Below are positions 23,663 through 32,202 of a stretch of 35,766 nucleotides of DNA, piece by piece (within the stretch, counting starts at the first letter, position 1; every line of letters begins with the position of its first letter). The translations under genes were made by a program, and so were the position numbers. The stretch covers positions 1 to 35,766 of the forward strand of contig CAZCDB010000007.1 of the NCBI GenBank assembly GCA_964497635.1, given 5' to 3'. Below the pieces are notes generated by a model, which had not been told where the DNA came from, made no database searches, and was given only the letters and a program-made list of their open reading frames with translations. The stretch comes from CAMDWQ01 sp964497635. GTDB lineage: Bacteria; Omnitrophota; Gorgyraeia; 2-02-FULL-51-18.

Positions 23663-25276
23663 ATGTCTACAGCCACTCTGGCAAACAAAGAAACGTTTAA
23701 AGTTTTAATTTGTGATGATCTTTCAGACGAAGGGCTTCAGGTTTTTCGCGCGGAGAAAAATATTTCCGTTGTTGTAAAGACCAAGCTTCCCGTGGAGGAT
23801 TTGAAGCGTGAAATTGCCGATGCTGACGCCTGTGTGGTGCGTTCGGCCACGCAGATTACTCGCGAAATCATCGAGGCCGGCAAAAAATTGAAGGCCATTG
23901 GTCGCGCCGGAGTGGGGCTTGATAATGTGGATGTGGAGGCAGCCTCCAAGCGTGGAATCGTCGTCATCAATACACCCGGCGGCAATACCATTTCTGCGGC
24001 GGAGCATACTTTTTGTCTTCTGATGTCCATGGCGCGAAATATCCCACGAGCCAATGATTCCATGAAAAAGGGAGAGTGGGAGAGAAAGAAGTTTACCGGC
24101 ATCGAGCTTTATGAAAAAACCCTTGGCATCGCCGGTCTGGGTCGCATCGGCTCTGAAGTGGCCAAGCGGGCACAGGCCTTTGGCATGAGAGTCATTGCCT
24201 ATGATCCTTATCTACGAGCTGAAAAAGCGCTTCAGATGGGTGTGGAAGTGGTTGCCCTCGATGAGCTTTATCGTCGCGCAGATTTCATCACGCTTCACAT
24301 GCCTCTGACCCAGGAAAATCGAAACATGATCGGTGAAAAAGAAATTGCTCTCATGAAAAAGAGTGTGCGTATTATCAATTGCGCCAGAGGCGGATTGATT
24401 GACGAGTTGGCTTTGGCGCGTGCGATCGAGGCGGGAAAAGTGGCCGGAGCCGCGATTGATGTGTTTGAGCAGGAACCCCCCAAGGATTGGACGCTTGTGA
24501 AAGTTCCTCAGGTGATCGCAACGCCTCATTTGGGCGCTTCTACCGAGGAAGCTCAGATTGCGGTGGCGGTGGATGTGGCCAAAAGCATCGTGGAATATTT
24601 TCAAGGCAAAGGAACTAAAAACGCAGTCAACGTTCCAACCGTGGACCCTGAAGTCCTAGAGCAGATTCGCCCCTTCTTGCATTTGGGAGAAAAGCTGGGT
24701 CTTCTTTTGGCTCAGCTGGTGGAGGGTCAGATCTTACAAGTCGATATCCGTTATCTGGGAAAAGCCGCTGAGTGCGAGACGACGCCCATTACGATTTCTA
24801 TTATCAAAGGGCTTTTGTCGGCGATTCTTGCAGAGAGCGTTAATTATGTGAATGCTTCTGTCTTGGCTAAAGAGCGTGGGATCAAGATTACCGAATCCAA
24901 AACTCAGAGCACAGAGCATTACGCCAATTTGATTCAAGTAGACATTAAGACGGATCGCAAAGAAACTAGTGTCGCTGGTGCCATGCTTACGCGTGAAGAC
25001 AGCCGCATTGTCATGATTGATCACTTTGATGTAGAAGCGATTCCTGATGGCTATATGTTGCTTATTTCCAATAAAGATGTGCCCGGAATTGTAGGCCAAA
25101 TCGGGACGCTTTTGGGAGACAATCAGATCAACATTGCCGGGATGACGCTGGGGCGTGACCGCGAAGGGGGGCAGGCGCGCACCCTTCTTAAGATTGATAG
25201 TTCCGTTTCCGACAAAGTCTTGGCGCAGATCAAGCAAGCCAAGAATATTTTAGACGCCAAGCTGATCAAGCTCTAA
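23663..25276 (+). CDS. serA: D-3-phosphoglycerate dehydrogenase, long form
   Basis: SerA oxidises 3-phosphoglycerate to 3-phosphohydroxypyruvate, the first step of serine synthesis. The 537 aa length indicates the long type with an intervening (ASB) domain and a C-terminal ACT domain. Visible: GRAGVGLDNVDVEAA, the NAD-binding GLGRIGSEVAKRA, NCARGGLIDE, the catalytic His in ATPHLGAS, and the ACT region GYMLLISNKDVPGIVGQIG. The ACT domain suggests serine feedback. AAAGGGG precedes the ATG. The translation start region is almost the same as that of the preceding aminotransferase gene, suggesting matched expression. Confidence 0.96.
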   Translation: MSTATLANKETFKVLICDDLSDEGLQVFRAEKNISVVVKTKLPVEDLKREIADADACVVRSATQITREIIEAGKKLKAIGRAGVGLDNVDVEAASKRGIVVINTPGGNTISAAEHTFCLLMSMARNIPRANDSMKKGEWERKKFTGIELYEKTLGIAGLGRIGSEVAKRAQAFGMRVIAYDPYLRAEKALQMGVEVVALDELYRRADFITLHMPLTQENRNMIGEKEIALMKKSVRIINCARGGLIDELALARAIEAGKVAGAAIDVFEQEPPKDWTLVKVPQVIATPHLGASTEEAQIAVAVDVAKSIVEYFQGKGTKNAVNVPTVDPEVLEQIRPFLHLGEKLGLLLAQLVEGQILQVDIRYLGKAAECETTPITISIIKGLLSAILAESVNYVNASVLAKERGIKITESKTQSTEHYANLIQVDIKTDRKETSVAGAMLTREDSRIVMIDHFDVEAIPDGYMLLISNKDVPGIVGQIGTLLGDNQINIAGMTLGRDREGGQARTLLKIDSSVSDKVLAQIKQAKNILDAKLIKL

Positions 25277-25286
25277 CCTTCACTAT

Positions 25287-26573
25287 ATGAGCACTGTTGT
25301 CGTAGGCGCCCAGTGGGGCGATGAGGGGAAGGGCAAGATCATCGACATCCTATCTCGGGATGTGGATTATGTGGTGCGCTACCAAGGCGGCCACAATGCC
25401 GGGCATACGGTAGTTAAAGAGTGTGGAGAATTTGTCTTACACTTGATTCCTTCCGGTATTTTCAATCCTAAATCCATTTGTGTGATTGGAAATGGTGTCG
25501 TCGTTGATCCTCAAGCGCTTTTGGAGGAAGTGGAAGGCCTCGAGAAAAAAGGAATTCGTGTCCACGGACGACTTTTTGTCAGTGACCGCGCCCACCTTAT
25601 TTTTCCTTATCATAAGCAGATGGATGTGCTTCGCGAGGCCAAGAAAGACTGTCTAAAGATTGGCACCACCGGCCGAGGAATTGGGCCTAGCTACCAAGAT
25701 AAGGCACAGCGCTCTGGAATCCGCCTGGCGGATCTCTACGATGAAGAAATTTTTAAGGAGAAATTAAAACAGGCTCTCCTGGAAAAAAATGAGATTTTTC
25801 AGAAGATTTACCAAAAACCCGCCTTCGATTTTAATGGGGTTTACCGGGATTACTGCGCTTATGCCAAAAGAATGAAGCCTTTTGCTTGCGATACCTCTCT
25901 TTTGCTTTGGAATGCCCAGAAGAAAAAAAAGAGTATTTTGTTTGAAGGGGCTCAAGGGACTCATTTGGATGTGGATCACGGGACCTATCCTTTTGTAACC
26001 TCTAGCTCGGTGACTTCTGGGGGTGCCGCGGTGGGTACCGGAGTGCCTCCAAGCTCCATTCGCAATGTCATCGGCGTTGTCAAAGCGTATACGACACGAG
26101 TGGGTGAAGGTCCATTTCCGACAGAGTTTGACCCCCAACTTCTCGAGCTTATTCGCGAGAAAGGCAAGGAGTTTGGAGCGACAACCGGCCGTCCTCGGCG
26201 TTGTGGTTGGTTTGACGCGGTGCTAGTGGGATATTCTTGCCGGGTGAATGGGATCAATGAGATTGCGGTGACCAAGCTTGATGTCTTGGACAATCTAAAA
26301 GAAATTAAAATCTGTGTGGGCTATCGTTATCAAGGAAAGCTTTACCGGAATTTTCCCGCTTCCCTGGCGGTTCAGAAGAGTGGAAAGCCGGTTTATGAGT
26401 CTCACCGTGGGTGGCTTCAGGATACATCCGGCATTAAAAAGTACAAGGATCTGCCGGTTGCCGCTAAAAAATATTTGGAGCGCTTGAGTCGTCTGCTGGG
26501 GGTTCCCATTACCATTTTATCCGTGGGCTCGCACGAAAACCAAACGTTGTTCATGCCACGGGCCAAACGATAA
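25287..26573 (+). CDS. purA: Adenylosuccinate synthetase
   Basis: PurA joins IMP and aspartate using GTP, the first committed step to AMP. The 428 aa length is standard. The N-terminal P-loop GAQWGDEGKGKIIDIL contains the catalytic Asp; GHNAGHTV carries the catalytic His; TTGRGIGPSYQDK, FEGAQGTHLDVDHGTYPF and GRPRRCGWFD follow. It starts 10 bases after serA without an obvious Shine-Dalgarno, so translational coupling to serA is likely. No other purine genes are nearby. Confidence 0.97.
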   Translation: MSTVVVGAQWGDEGKGKIIDILSRDVDYVVRYQGGHNAGHTVVKECGEFVLHLIPSGIFNPKSICVIGNGVVVDPQALLEEVEGLEKKGIRVHGRLFVSDRAHLIFPYHKQMDVLREAKKDCLKIGTTGRGIGPSYQDKAQRSGIRLADLYDEEIFKEKLKQALLEKNEIFQKIYQKPAFDFNGVYRDYCAYAKRMKPFACDTSLLLWNAQKKKKSILFEGAQGTHLDVDHGTYPFVTSSSVTSGGAAVGTGVPPSSIRNVIGVVKAYTTRVGEGPFPTEFDPQLLELIREKGKEFGATTGRPRRCGWFDAVLVGYSCRVNGINEIAVTKLDVLDNLKEIKICVGYRYQGKLYRNFPASLAVQKSGKPVYESHRGWLQDTSGIKKYKDLPVAAKKYLERLSRLLGVPITILSVGSHENQTLFMPRAKR

Positions 26574-26599
26574 TCAATCGGTCATTCGGGAGGATTTTT

Positions 26600-27334
26600 G
26601 TGGAGAATACGGCGACCAAAAATTCTAAACCAAAGCATATTGCCATCATCATGGATGGTAATGGGCGATGGGCCCAAGAGCACGGGCTTCCGCGCGTCGC
26701 AGGACACAAAGCAGGCGTTGAGCGGGTACGTGAAATCGTCCGCGCTTCCACTGATCTTGAAATCCCCATCCTAACCCTTTACGCTTTCAGCCAGGAAAAT
26801 TGGAAACGTCCCGCCGAGGAAGTGTCTGTACTGATGAAGCTTTTGGATTTTTTTCTGGATGAAGAAGCCAAGGCGCTCAAAGAAGAGGGGGTTCGACTCG
26901 GGATTTTGGGCCACCCGGAGGCGCTTCCAGTGTCCACCTACGAAAAACTAAAAGAAGTGGTCGCTTCAACACGTCACAATAACCGCCTGCTTTTAAACAT
27001 CGCACTTAATTATGGAAGTCGTTCGGAGATTTTGGAGGCTGTCTATAGTTTGGTTTTAAAAGCACGCCAAGACCCCTCTTTTTTGCCGACTCCAGACTCT
27101 CTCACAGAGCAGGAATTTTCTAACCGGCTTTACACCCAGGGGTTGCCGGATCCAGATCTCTTGATTCGTACCAGCGGGGAAATGCGTCTGAGCAATTTTC
27201 TTCTTTGGCAGCTTTCTTATTCCGAAATTTATATCACCAAGAAATACTGGCCGGATTTTCTTCGTGAAGATTATGTGGCCGCGATCGCGGAATATCAGCG
27301 GCGTGAGAGGCGTTTTGGAGATGTACTCGTATGA
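26600..27334 (+). CDS. uppS: Undecaprenyl diphosphate synthase
   Basis: A 244 aa cis-prenyltransferase that extends farnesyl diphosphate with isopentenyl diphosphate to the C55 lipid carrier needed for peptidoglycan and LPS glycans. The catalytic Asp19 is in IAIIMDGNGRWA; further family motifs are GHKAGVERV, TLYAFSQENWKRP, NIALNYGSR and PDPDLLIRTSGEMRLSNF. The GTG at 26600 is preceded by GGGAGG (26588-26593). It joins cdsA by an ATGA overlap. The usual upstream neighbours pyrH and frr are replaced by purA. Confidence 0.96.
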   Translation: MENTATKNSKPKHIAIIMDGNGRWAQEHGLPRVAGHKAGVERVREIVRASTDLEIPILTLYAFSQENWKRPAEEVSVLMKLLDFFLDEEAKALKEEGVRLGILGHPEALPVSTYEKLKEVVASTRHNNRLLLNIALNYGSRSEILEAVYSLVLKARQDPSFLPTPDSLTEQEFSNRLYTQGLPDPDLLIRTSGEMRLSNFLLWQLSYSEIYITKKYWPDFLREDYVAAIAEYQRRERRFGDVLV

Positions 27335-28140
27335 CCCTTGCGCGGCGATTATTTACCAGCACTCTTTTAATCGGTCTGATTGTTTTCACCCTCTTTTATC
27401 TAGAAGCGATTTATTTTAATCTTTTGGTGATTGGGATTATCGGGATTGCTTTGTTTGAATTTTTCACGCTGATTCGTAAACAGGGAACGCCTTCGTACCG
27501 GTTATTTGGGGTTGCGATTGGACTGATGATTCCGGCGGTGGTGCTCATGGAGCATGGTCTCACCCGTTCAGGAGAAGTGCTATTTTTGGTTCTGGCTTGT
27601 CTTTTTCTATTTTTACTTCAATTTTCAAGAAAAGACAATCAAGATGCACTGGTGGGGATTGCGGTGACCCTCTTTGGGATTTTGTACGTCAGCTGGTTTT
27701 CAAGTTTTGTGATTAAAATTCATTTTCTTCCGGAGGGAACTTTGTGGGTGGCGTATCTGATTGCGGTCACCAAGGCAGGGGATGTGGGGGCTTATGTTTT
27801 TGGCAGTCTTTTTGGCCACCATCTGCTGATGCCTCATATCAGCCCTAAGAAAACGGTGGAAGGTGTATTTGGCGGACTGTTTTTAAGTCTTTTGGCTTCT
27901 TGGGCGATCAGTCCTTATTTGCCCCTGCGTTTTGGGGGGTGGCCCATTGTAGGGGTGGGTTTGATCCTGGGGATTGTGGGACAAATCGGGGATTTATCAG
28001 AGTCTCTGATGAAGCGTTTTTGCAACGCCAAGGATTCAGGCGCTTTCTTGCCCGGGATGGGTGGGATGCTCGATGTGATCGATAGCATTCTTTTTACGGC
28101 CCCTATTTTTTATTTTTATCTCATGATTTTTATTCCCTGA
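27331..28140 (+). CDS. cdsA: Phosphatidate cytidylyltransferase (CDP-diglyceride synthase)
   Basis: A 269 aa polytopic membrane enzyme (about eight hydrophobic segments) that makes CDP-diacylglycerol from phosphatidate and CTP. SPKKTVEG (171-178) and the C-terminal signature at 225-252 (SLMKRFCNAKDSG...PGMGGMLDVIDS) identify the family. In the signature the usual His and Arg of PGHGGxLDRxDS are Met243 and Val249. The metal-binding Lys-Asp pair (Lys234, Asp235) and Asp248 are kept, so the protein is probably active. ATGA overlap with uppS and TGATG overlap with dxr. Confidence 0.93.
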   Translation: MTLARRLFTSTLLIGLIVFTLFYLEAIYFNLLVIGIIGIALFEFFTLIRKQGTPSYRLFGVAIGLMIPAVVLMEHGLTRSGEVLFLVLACLFLFLLQFSRKDNQDALVGIAVTLFGILYVSWFSSFVIKIHFLPEGTLWVAYLIAVTKAGDVGAYVFGSLFGHHLLMPHISPKKTVEGVFGGLFLSLLASWAISPYLPLRFGGWPIVGVGLILGIVGQIGDLSESLMKRFCNAKDSGAFLPGMGGMLDVIDSILFTAPIFYFYLMIFIP

Positions 28141-29315
28141 TGGCACCCTCTTCTAGCCCTAGAACACTCAATATATTAGGTTCCACAGGCTCCATTGGGC
28201 TCAACACGCTTCAAGTAGTGCGTGAACACCCCCAAAGCTACCGGGTCGAGGGGTTGGCGGCAGGATCCAAAACAGAGCTTTTGGAGCAGCAGATTTTAGA
28301 GTTTTCTCCCCGAGCCGTGTATTTGGCTGACGAGAAGGCCGCTCTTTTGCTTTCAAAAAAATATTCAGGCTCACTTAAAGTTTTTACCCCGAAGGAAGGC
28401 TTAAGAGAGTTTTCAAAGTGTCTTTCATCGGATATTTTAATGGCGGCCACAACAGGCACCGGCGCTCTCTTGCCGGTCATGGATGCTTTGGAAATGGGGA
28501 AGCAGGTGGCGCTAGCCAATAAAGAGATTCTGGTCATTGCCGGAGAGCTTATTTTATCAGCTCTTAAATCCAATCCGCGTGCTATTCTGGTGCCCGTGGA
28601 CAGTGAACACAGTGCTATTTTTCAGTGTTTGCAAGGGGCCAATGCCCAGCATCTTGAAAAAATTATTTTGACCGGTTCTGGTGGACCTTTAAGAGAGGTG
28701 GCCGCCGATCAGTTTGCGGCGCTGACAAAAGAAAAGGTAATCAATCACCCCAAGTGGAAAATGGGTCCCAAGATTTCCGTGGACTCTGCAACGCTGATGA
28801 ACAAGGGGCTTGAAATTATTGAAGCTTCCGCTCTTTTTGGATTGCCGGTGGATCGCATCGAAGTGTTGATTCATCCGGAAGCCGTGATTCACTCCATGGT
28901 GGAGTTTTGTGATGGATCTGTTTTAGCACAATTGGGTGTGACGGACATGAAGATGCCGATCCAATACGCCCTGACTTATCCTTCGCGTGCAGGGGTGCCG
29001 GCCTCGCGGAGATTGGATTTTGCGGCGCTGCAAAATTTACACTTTTTTTTACCCGATCGGAAAAAGTTCCCCTGTCTTGATCTAGCGTATTCCGCCGCTA
29101 AGTCTTCGGGAAGCGCGCCCTGTGTTTTGAGCGCTGCGGATGAAGTGGCTGTGGGAGCTTATCTAGAAGATAAGATTCATTTTGTGCAGATTCCAAGGAT
29201 TATTGAAAAAGTTCTTTCACTTCATCGGCATATCGAAAAGCCGACGTTGGAAGACATTCACTCGGTTCATGATTGGGCCACAAAGGAGACACTGAAGCTA
29301 TGCCAAGTCTTTTGA
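28140..29315 (+). CDS. dxr: 1-deoxy-D-xylulose 5-phosphate reductoisomerase
   Basis: Dxr (IspC) converts DXP to MEP with NADPH, the committed step of the MEP isoprenoid pathway feeding UppS. The 391 aa length is typical. Motifs: GSTGSIGLNTL (NADPH binding), ALANKEILV, VDSEHSAIFQCL with metal-binding Asp and Glu, TGSGGPLR, and HPKWKMGPKISVDSATLMNK followed by GLEIIEA. It shares one base with the cdsA stop. It is followed by rseP, whose start overlaps its end. Confidence 0.96.
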   Translation: MAPSSSPRTLNILGSTGSIGLNTLQVVREHPQSYRVEGLAAGSKTELLEQQILEFSPRAVYLADEKAALLLSKKYSGSLKVFTPKEGLREFSKCLSSDILMAATTGTGALLPVMDALEMGKQVALANKEILVIAGELILSALKSNPRAILVPVDSEHSAIFQCLQGANAQHLEKIILTGSGGPLREVAADQFAALTKEKVINHPKWKMGPKISVDSATLMNKGLEIIEASALFGLPVDRIEVLIHPEAVIHSMVEFCDGSVLAQLGVTDMKMPIQYALTYPSRAGVPASRRLDFAALQNLHFFLPDRKKFPCLDLAYSAAKSSGSAPCVLSAADEVAVGAYLEDKIHFVQIPRIIEKVLSLHRHIEKPTLEDIHSVHDWATKETLKLCQVF

Positions 29316-30385
29316 TCTTTCTGGGAGTTTTAAGTGCTTTGGTCGTGGTTCATGAGTGGGGTCATTTCATTGTGGCGCGCCTGGTGGGTGTTCGCGTGGA
29401 AAAATTCTCAATCGGTTTTGGGCCCGTGATTTTCGGGAAAAAAGTGGGTGACACCGAGTACGTGGTTTCTCTCTTACCTTTAGGGGGTTTTGTAAAAATG
29501 GCCGGAGAAACTCCGGATCAGGCTCAGGGAAAATCTTGGGAGTTTGAATCCAAATCCCTATGGCAAAAGTTTGCGATTGTCTTTGCGGGTCCGTTGATGA
29601 ATGCCCTGATGGCATTTTTACTTTTTTGGCTGATTTTTATTGTGGGACAACCCACGATGACCACGAAGGTGGGGAAGGTGATGCCGGATTCTGCTGCTCA
29701 AGCCGCCGGGATTCTCGAGGGAGACCGAATTGTAGGAATTGAAGGAAAACCTGTCCAGCTCTGGGAGGAACTTTTGACGAAGCTTCACAGCAGTCCATCA
29801 CCGACACTTACCTTATCGATTGATCGTGCCGGGCAAGTATCTCAAGTGATGGTGAAGCCCAAGATACAAGAGACAAGAGATATTTTTGGAAAGCCGGTGC
29901 GAGCCGCTTTCCTGGGAATATCACCTTCCTCTGAAATGATTCATGTCAAGAGTGGTATTTTGGAAGCGATGATTTTGGCTTGGGAGAGATTGTGGTTTAT
30001 GACGGCCACTATTTTCTTGTCTTTGGGGATGATGATTACCGGAGCACTTCCTTTTAAAGAGTCGATGACGGGACCGATTGGTATATTTTTTATGACGCAG
30101 AAGGCGGCGGAGATGGGTTGGGTCTATCTGCTTTATTTTACAGGATCCTTGAGTGTCAGCCTCTTTGTTCTCAATCTTTTGCCGATCCCGGTGCTGGATG
30201 GGGGGCATGTGCTCTTTATTCTCATTGAAAAGCTGAAAGGCTCTCCCCTGAAGGATTCGGTCAAAGAAAAGATGACGCAAGGGGGCATGGTGGCGCTTTT
30301 AGCGCTCATGGGATTTGTGATGCTACAAGATATTCATAGGTTTTCGATTTTGGAAAACATCATGAACTTTTTTATTAAAAAATAA
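29300..30385 (+). CDS. rseP: Site-2 intramembrane metalloprotease RseP
   Basis: A 361 aa inner-membrane zinc protease. HEWGH at 18-22 is the HExxH zinc site in the first transmembrane helix, and LPIPVLDGGH near 300 gives the third ligand. A single PDZ domain lies between (GKVMPDSAAQAAGILEGDRIVGI region); E. coli RseP has two. It likely cleaves anti-sigma factors or signal-peptide remnants. The ATG at 29300 overlaps the dxr end by 16 bases and follows AAGGAG (29283-29288). uppS-cdsA-dxr-rseP is a widespread order. Confidence 0.94.
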   Translation: MPSLLIFLGVLSALVVVHEWGHFIVARLVGVRVEKFSIGFGPVIFGKKVGDTEYVVSLLPLGGFVKMAGETPDQAQGKSWEFESKSLWQKFAIVFAGPLMNALMAFLLFWLIFIVGQPTMTTKVGKVMPDSAAQAAGILEGDRIVGIEGKPVQLWEELLTKLHSSPSPTLTLSIDRAGQVSQVMVKPKIQETRDIFGKPVRAAFLGISPSSEMIHVKSGILEAMILAWERLWFMTATIFLSLGMMITGALPFKESMTGPIGIFFMTQKAAEMGWVYLLYFTGSLSVSLFVLNLLPIPVLDGGHVLFILIEKLKGSPLKDSVKEKMTQGGMVALLALMGFVMLQDIHRFSILENIMNFFIKK

Positions 30386-30399
30386 AAGGTGTAAAAGTG

Positions 30400-32127
30400 A
30401 TGCAAAACCGTTTTGTTTATTGGACCAAAAGCTTAATCCCCACCCTCAAGGAGACTCCTCAGGAGGCTCTGATCAAGAGCCATCGTCTCATGCTTCGTGC
30501 GGGCCTTATCCGTAAGCTTGCCAGTGGGACTTATTCTTATCTGCCTTTGGGGCTACGAGCTCTTCAGAAGGCAGAGGGGATTGTGCGTGAAGAGATGGAC
30601 CAAGCGGGGGCTTTGGAGATTTTGTTGCCAGCCCTTCATCCGGCGGAGCTTTGGAAAGAGACCGGCCGCTATGAAATCATGGGGGATGACATGCTGCATT
30701 TTAAGGACCGGCATGGAAAGCTCAATGTGTTGGGACCTACGCATGAAGAAATCGTGACCGATCTGGCCCGTCGGGAAATTCATTCCTATAAGCAGCTTCC
30801 CGTGACGCTTTATCAGATCCAGACCAAGTTTCGGGATGAGATGCGTCCTCGCTCAGGCGTGATCCGCAGTCGTGAATTTATCATGAAGGATGCCTACAGC
30901 TTTCATTTGACGGACGAGAGCCTGGATGAGACGTATCAAGCGATGCGAGAAGCGTATAAAAAAATATTTACCCGGGCGGGCCTTGAGTTTTACATTGTGC
31001 AAGCAGATCCCGGAGCGATGGGAGGGTCGGGTTCCCAAGAATTTGTTCTTTTTTCAGATGCAGGGGAAGATTGGATGGTTCAATTTGGGGATTCTGAGGT
31101 GGTGATGAGTATTGAGATGGCCTCACGCCGCCTTGAGGGCCTCTCGTTTCCAAGCCAAGCGTCTTCAGGGAAACATTCCAAGGTGCATACCCCGGGAAAT
31201 AGCAGTGTGGAGAGTGTGGCCAAGTTTTTAAATAAAACACCCAAGGACTTGGTGAAGACGATGATTTTTCAAAGACCCGATCAATCCTTTTTTGAGGTGC
31301 TTATTCGAGGGGACCATGAGGTTTCTGAGTTTAAGCTCAAAAAAATGGAGCCGGGTTGCTTTCTGGCTTCCCGCGATTCAATCGAGAAATTGGGGATGGC
31401 GTTTGGTTTTAGCGGACCTTTCGGAGCTGATCTTAAAACCTATATCGATGAAGATGTGCTCAAGATGAAAGACTTTGTGACGGGAGCCAATGTCCCAGAT
31501 TACCATCTAATTGATGTAAATCTTGGGGATATTCAAGGGACCCAAAAGCAGATCGGGGATTTTCGCCAAGTGGTGGAGGGGGATGTTTCTGTCGAAGGGC
31601 AGCCGTTAAAATTTCGTACTGCCATTGAGCTTGGACACATTTTTAAATTAAACCTTCGTTACTCCAAGCCCATGAAAGCCCATGTGCTGGATGCTGCTGG
31701 CAAAGATAATCCTATGATCATGGGCTGTTATGGAATTGGGGTTAATCGGATTTTAGCGGCGGCCATTGAGCAGTGCGCCGATGAGAAGGGTATTGTCTGG
31801 CCCAAACATATCAGCCCTTTCCAGGTTCACGTCGTTTTAATCGATCCCAAAGACACCCAGTCCCAAGAAATCATTAAAACTTTATCCGCCTCTCAGGAGC
31901 TGGCCGCTCGACAGGTTGACTTTTTGATTGATGATAGGCAAGACTCTGCCGGGGTCAAGTTTAACGACGCCGATCTTCTGGGGATACCTTTGCGCCTGAT
32001 TTTGGGCCCCAAAAACCTCAAAAATGGAAAGGCAGAGCTTAAGCTTCGCGCCACGGGAGAATCCTTGCTTGTGGACTGCTCGGCCATCAGCTCTGAGATC
32101 ACCCGGATTCTTGACAGCCTCCGCTAG
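30400..32127 (+). CDS. proS: Prolyl-tRNA synthetase (bacterial type with insertion domain)
   Basis: A 575 aa class II synthetase that charges tRNA-Pro. Motif 1 lies around RKLASGTYSYLPLGLRAL, motif 2 is FRDEMRPRSGVIRSREFIMKD-like near 148-168, and motif 3 is GCYGIGVNRILAAAIE. The insertion (editing) domain between motifs 2 and 3 is present (RGDHEVSEFKL, FGFSGPFGA, FVTGANVPDYHLIDVN). The usual YAANxE stretch before it is changed to EVVMSIE. The ATG at 30400 follows AAAGGTG by 9 bases; an adjacent GTG at 30397 is possible. The end of the gene contains the promoter of the next operon. Confidence 0.95.
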   Translation: MQNRFVYWTKSLIPTLKETPQEALIKSHRLMLRAGLIRKLASGTYSYLPLGLRALQKAEGIVREEMDQAGALEILLPALHPAELWKETGRYEIMGDDMLHFKDRHGKLNVLGPTHEEIVTDLARREIHSYKQLPVTLYQIQTKFRDEMRPRSGVIRSREFIMKDAYSFHLTDESLDETYQAMREAYKKIFTRAGLEFYIVQADPGAMGGSGSQEFVLFSDAGEDWMVQFGDSEVVMSIEMASRRLEGLSFPSQASSGKHSKVHTPGNSSVESVAKFLNKTPKDLVKTMIFQRPDQSFFEVLIRGDHEVSEFKLKKMEPGCFLASRDSIEKLGMAFGFSGPFGADLKTYIDEDVLKMKDFVTGANVPDYHLIDVNLGDIQGTQKQIGDFRQVVEGDVSVEGQPLKFRTAIELGHIFKLNLRYSKPMKAHVLDAAGKDNPMIMGCYGIGVNRILAAAIEQCADEKGIVWPKHISPFQVHVVLIDPKDTQSQEIIKTLSASQELAARQVDFLIDDRQDSAGVKFNDADLLGIPLRLILGPKNLKNGKAELKLRATGESLLVDCSAISSEITRILDSLR

Positions 32128-32139
32128 GCCTGCTAGACT
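32111..32139 (+). promoter_or_regulatory. Sigma70-like promoter of rimP-nusA-infB
   Basis: A perfect TTGACA (32111-32116), 17-base spacer and TAGACT (32134-32139) with TG at 32131-32132 as an extended -10. The -35 lies within the last codons of proS and the -10 just after its stop. Transcription should start near 32146, giving a leader of about 57 bases before the rimP ATG. Confidence 0.7.
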
Positions 32140-32173
32140 GTAAACCATTAAAGTCATTATTGTTCCCTTTGAG

Positions 32174-32199
32174 AAGTGGGTGATGAACCCACTTTTTTT
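32174..32199 (+). terminator. Intrinsic terminator/attenuator in the rimP leader
   Basis: AAGTGGGT-GATGA-ACCCACTT is a perfect 8-bp stem with a 5-base loop (32174-32181/32187-32194) running into seven T (32193-32199). The rimP ATG is at 32203, so the hairpin ends only a few bases before it. It may end read-through from proS, but because it lies downstream of the 32111 promoter it must also act on the rimP transcript itself, as an attenuator. NusA, encoded in the operon, promotes termination at such sites, which would allow autoregulation (inference). Confidence 0.8.
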
Positions 32200-32202
32200 A
32201 TT

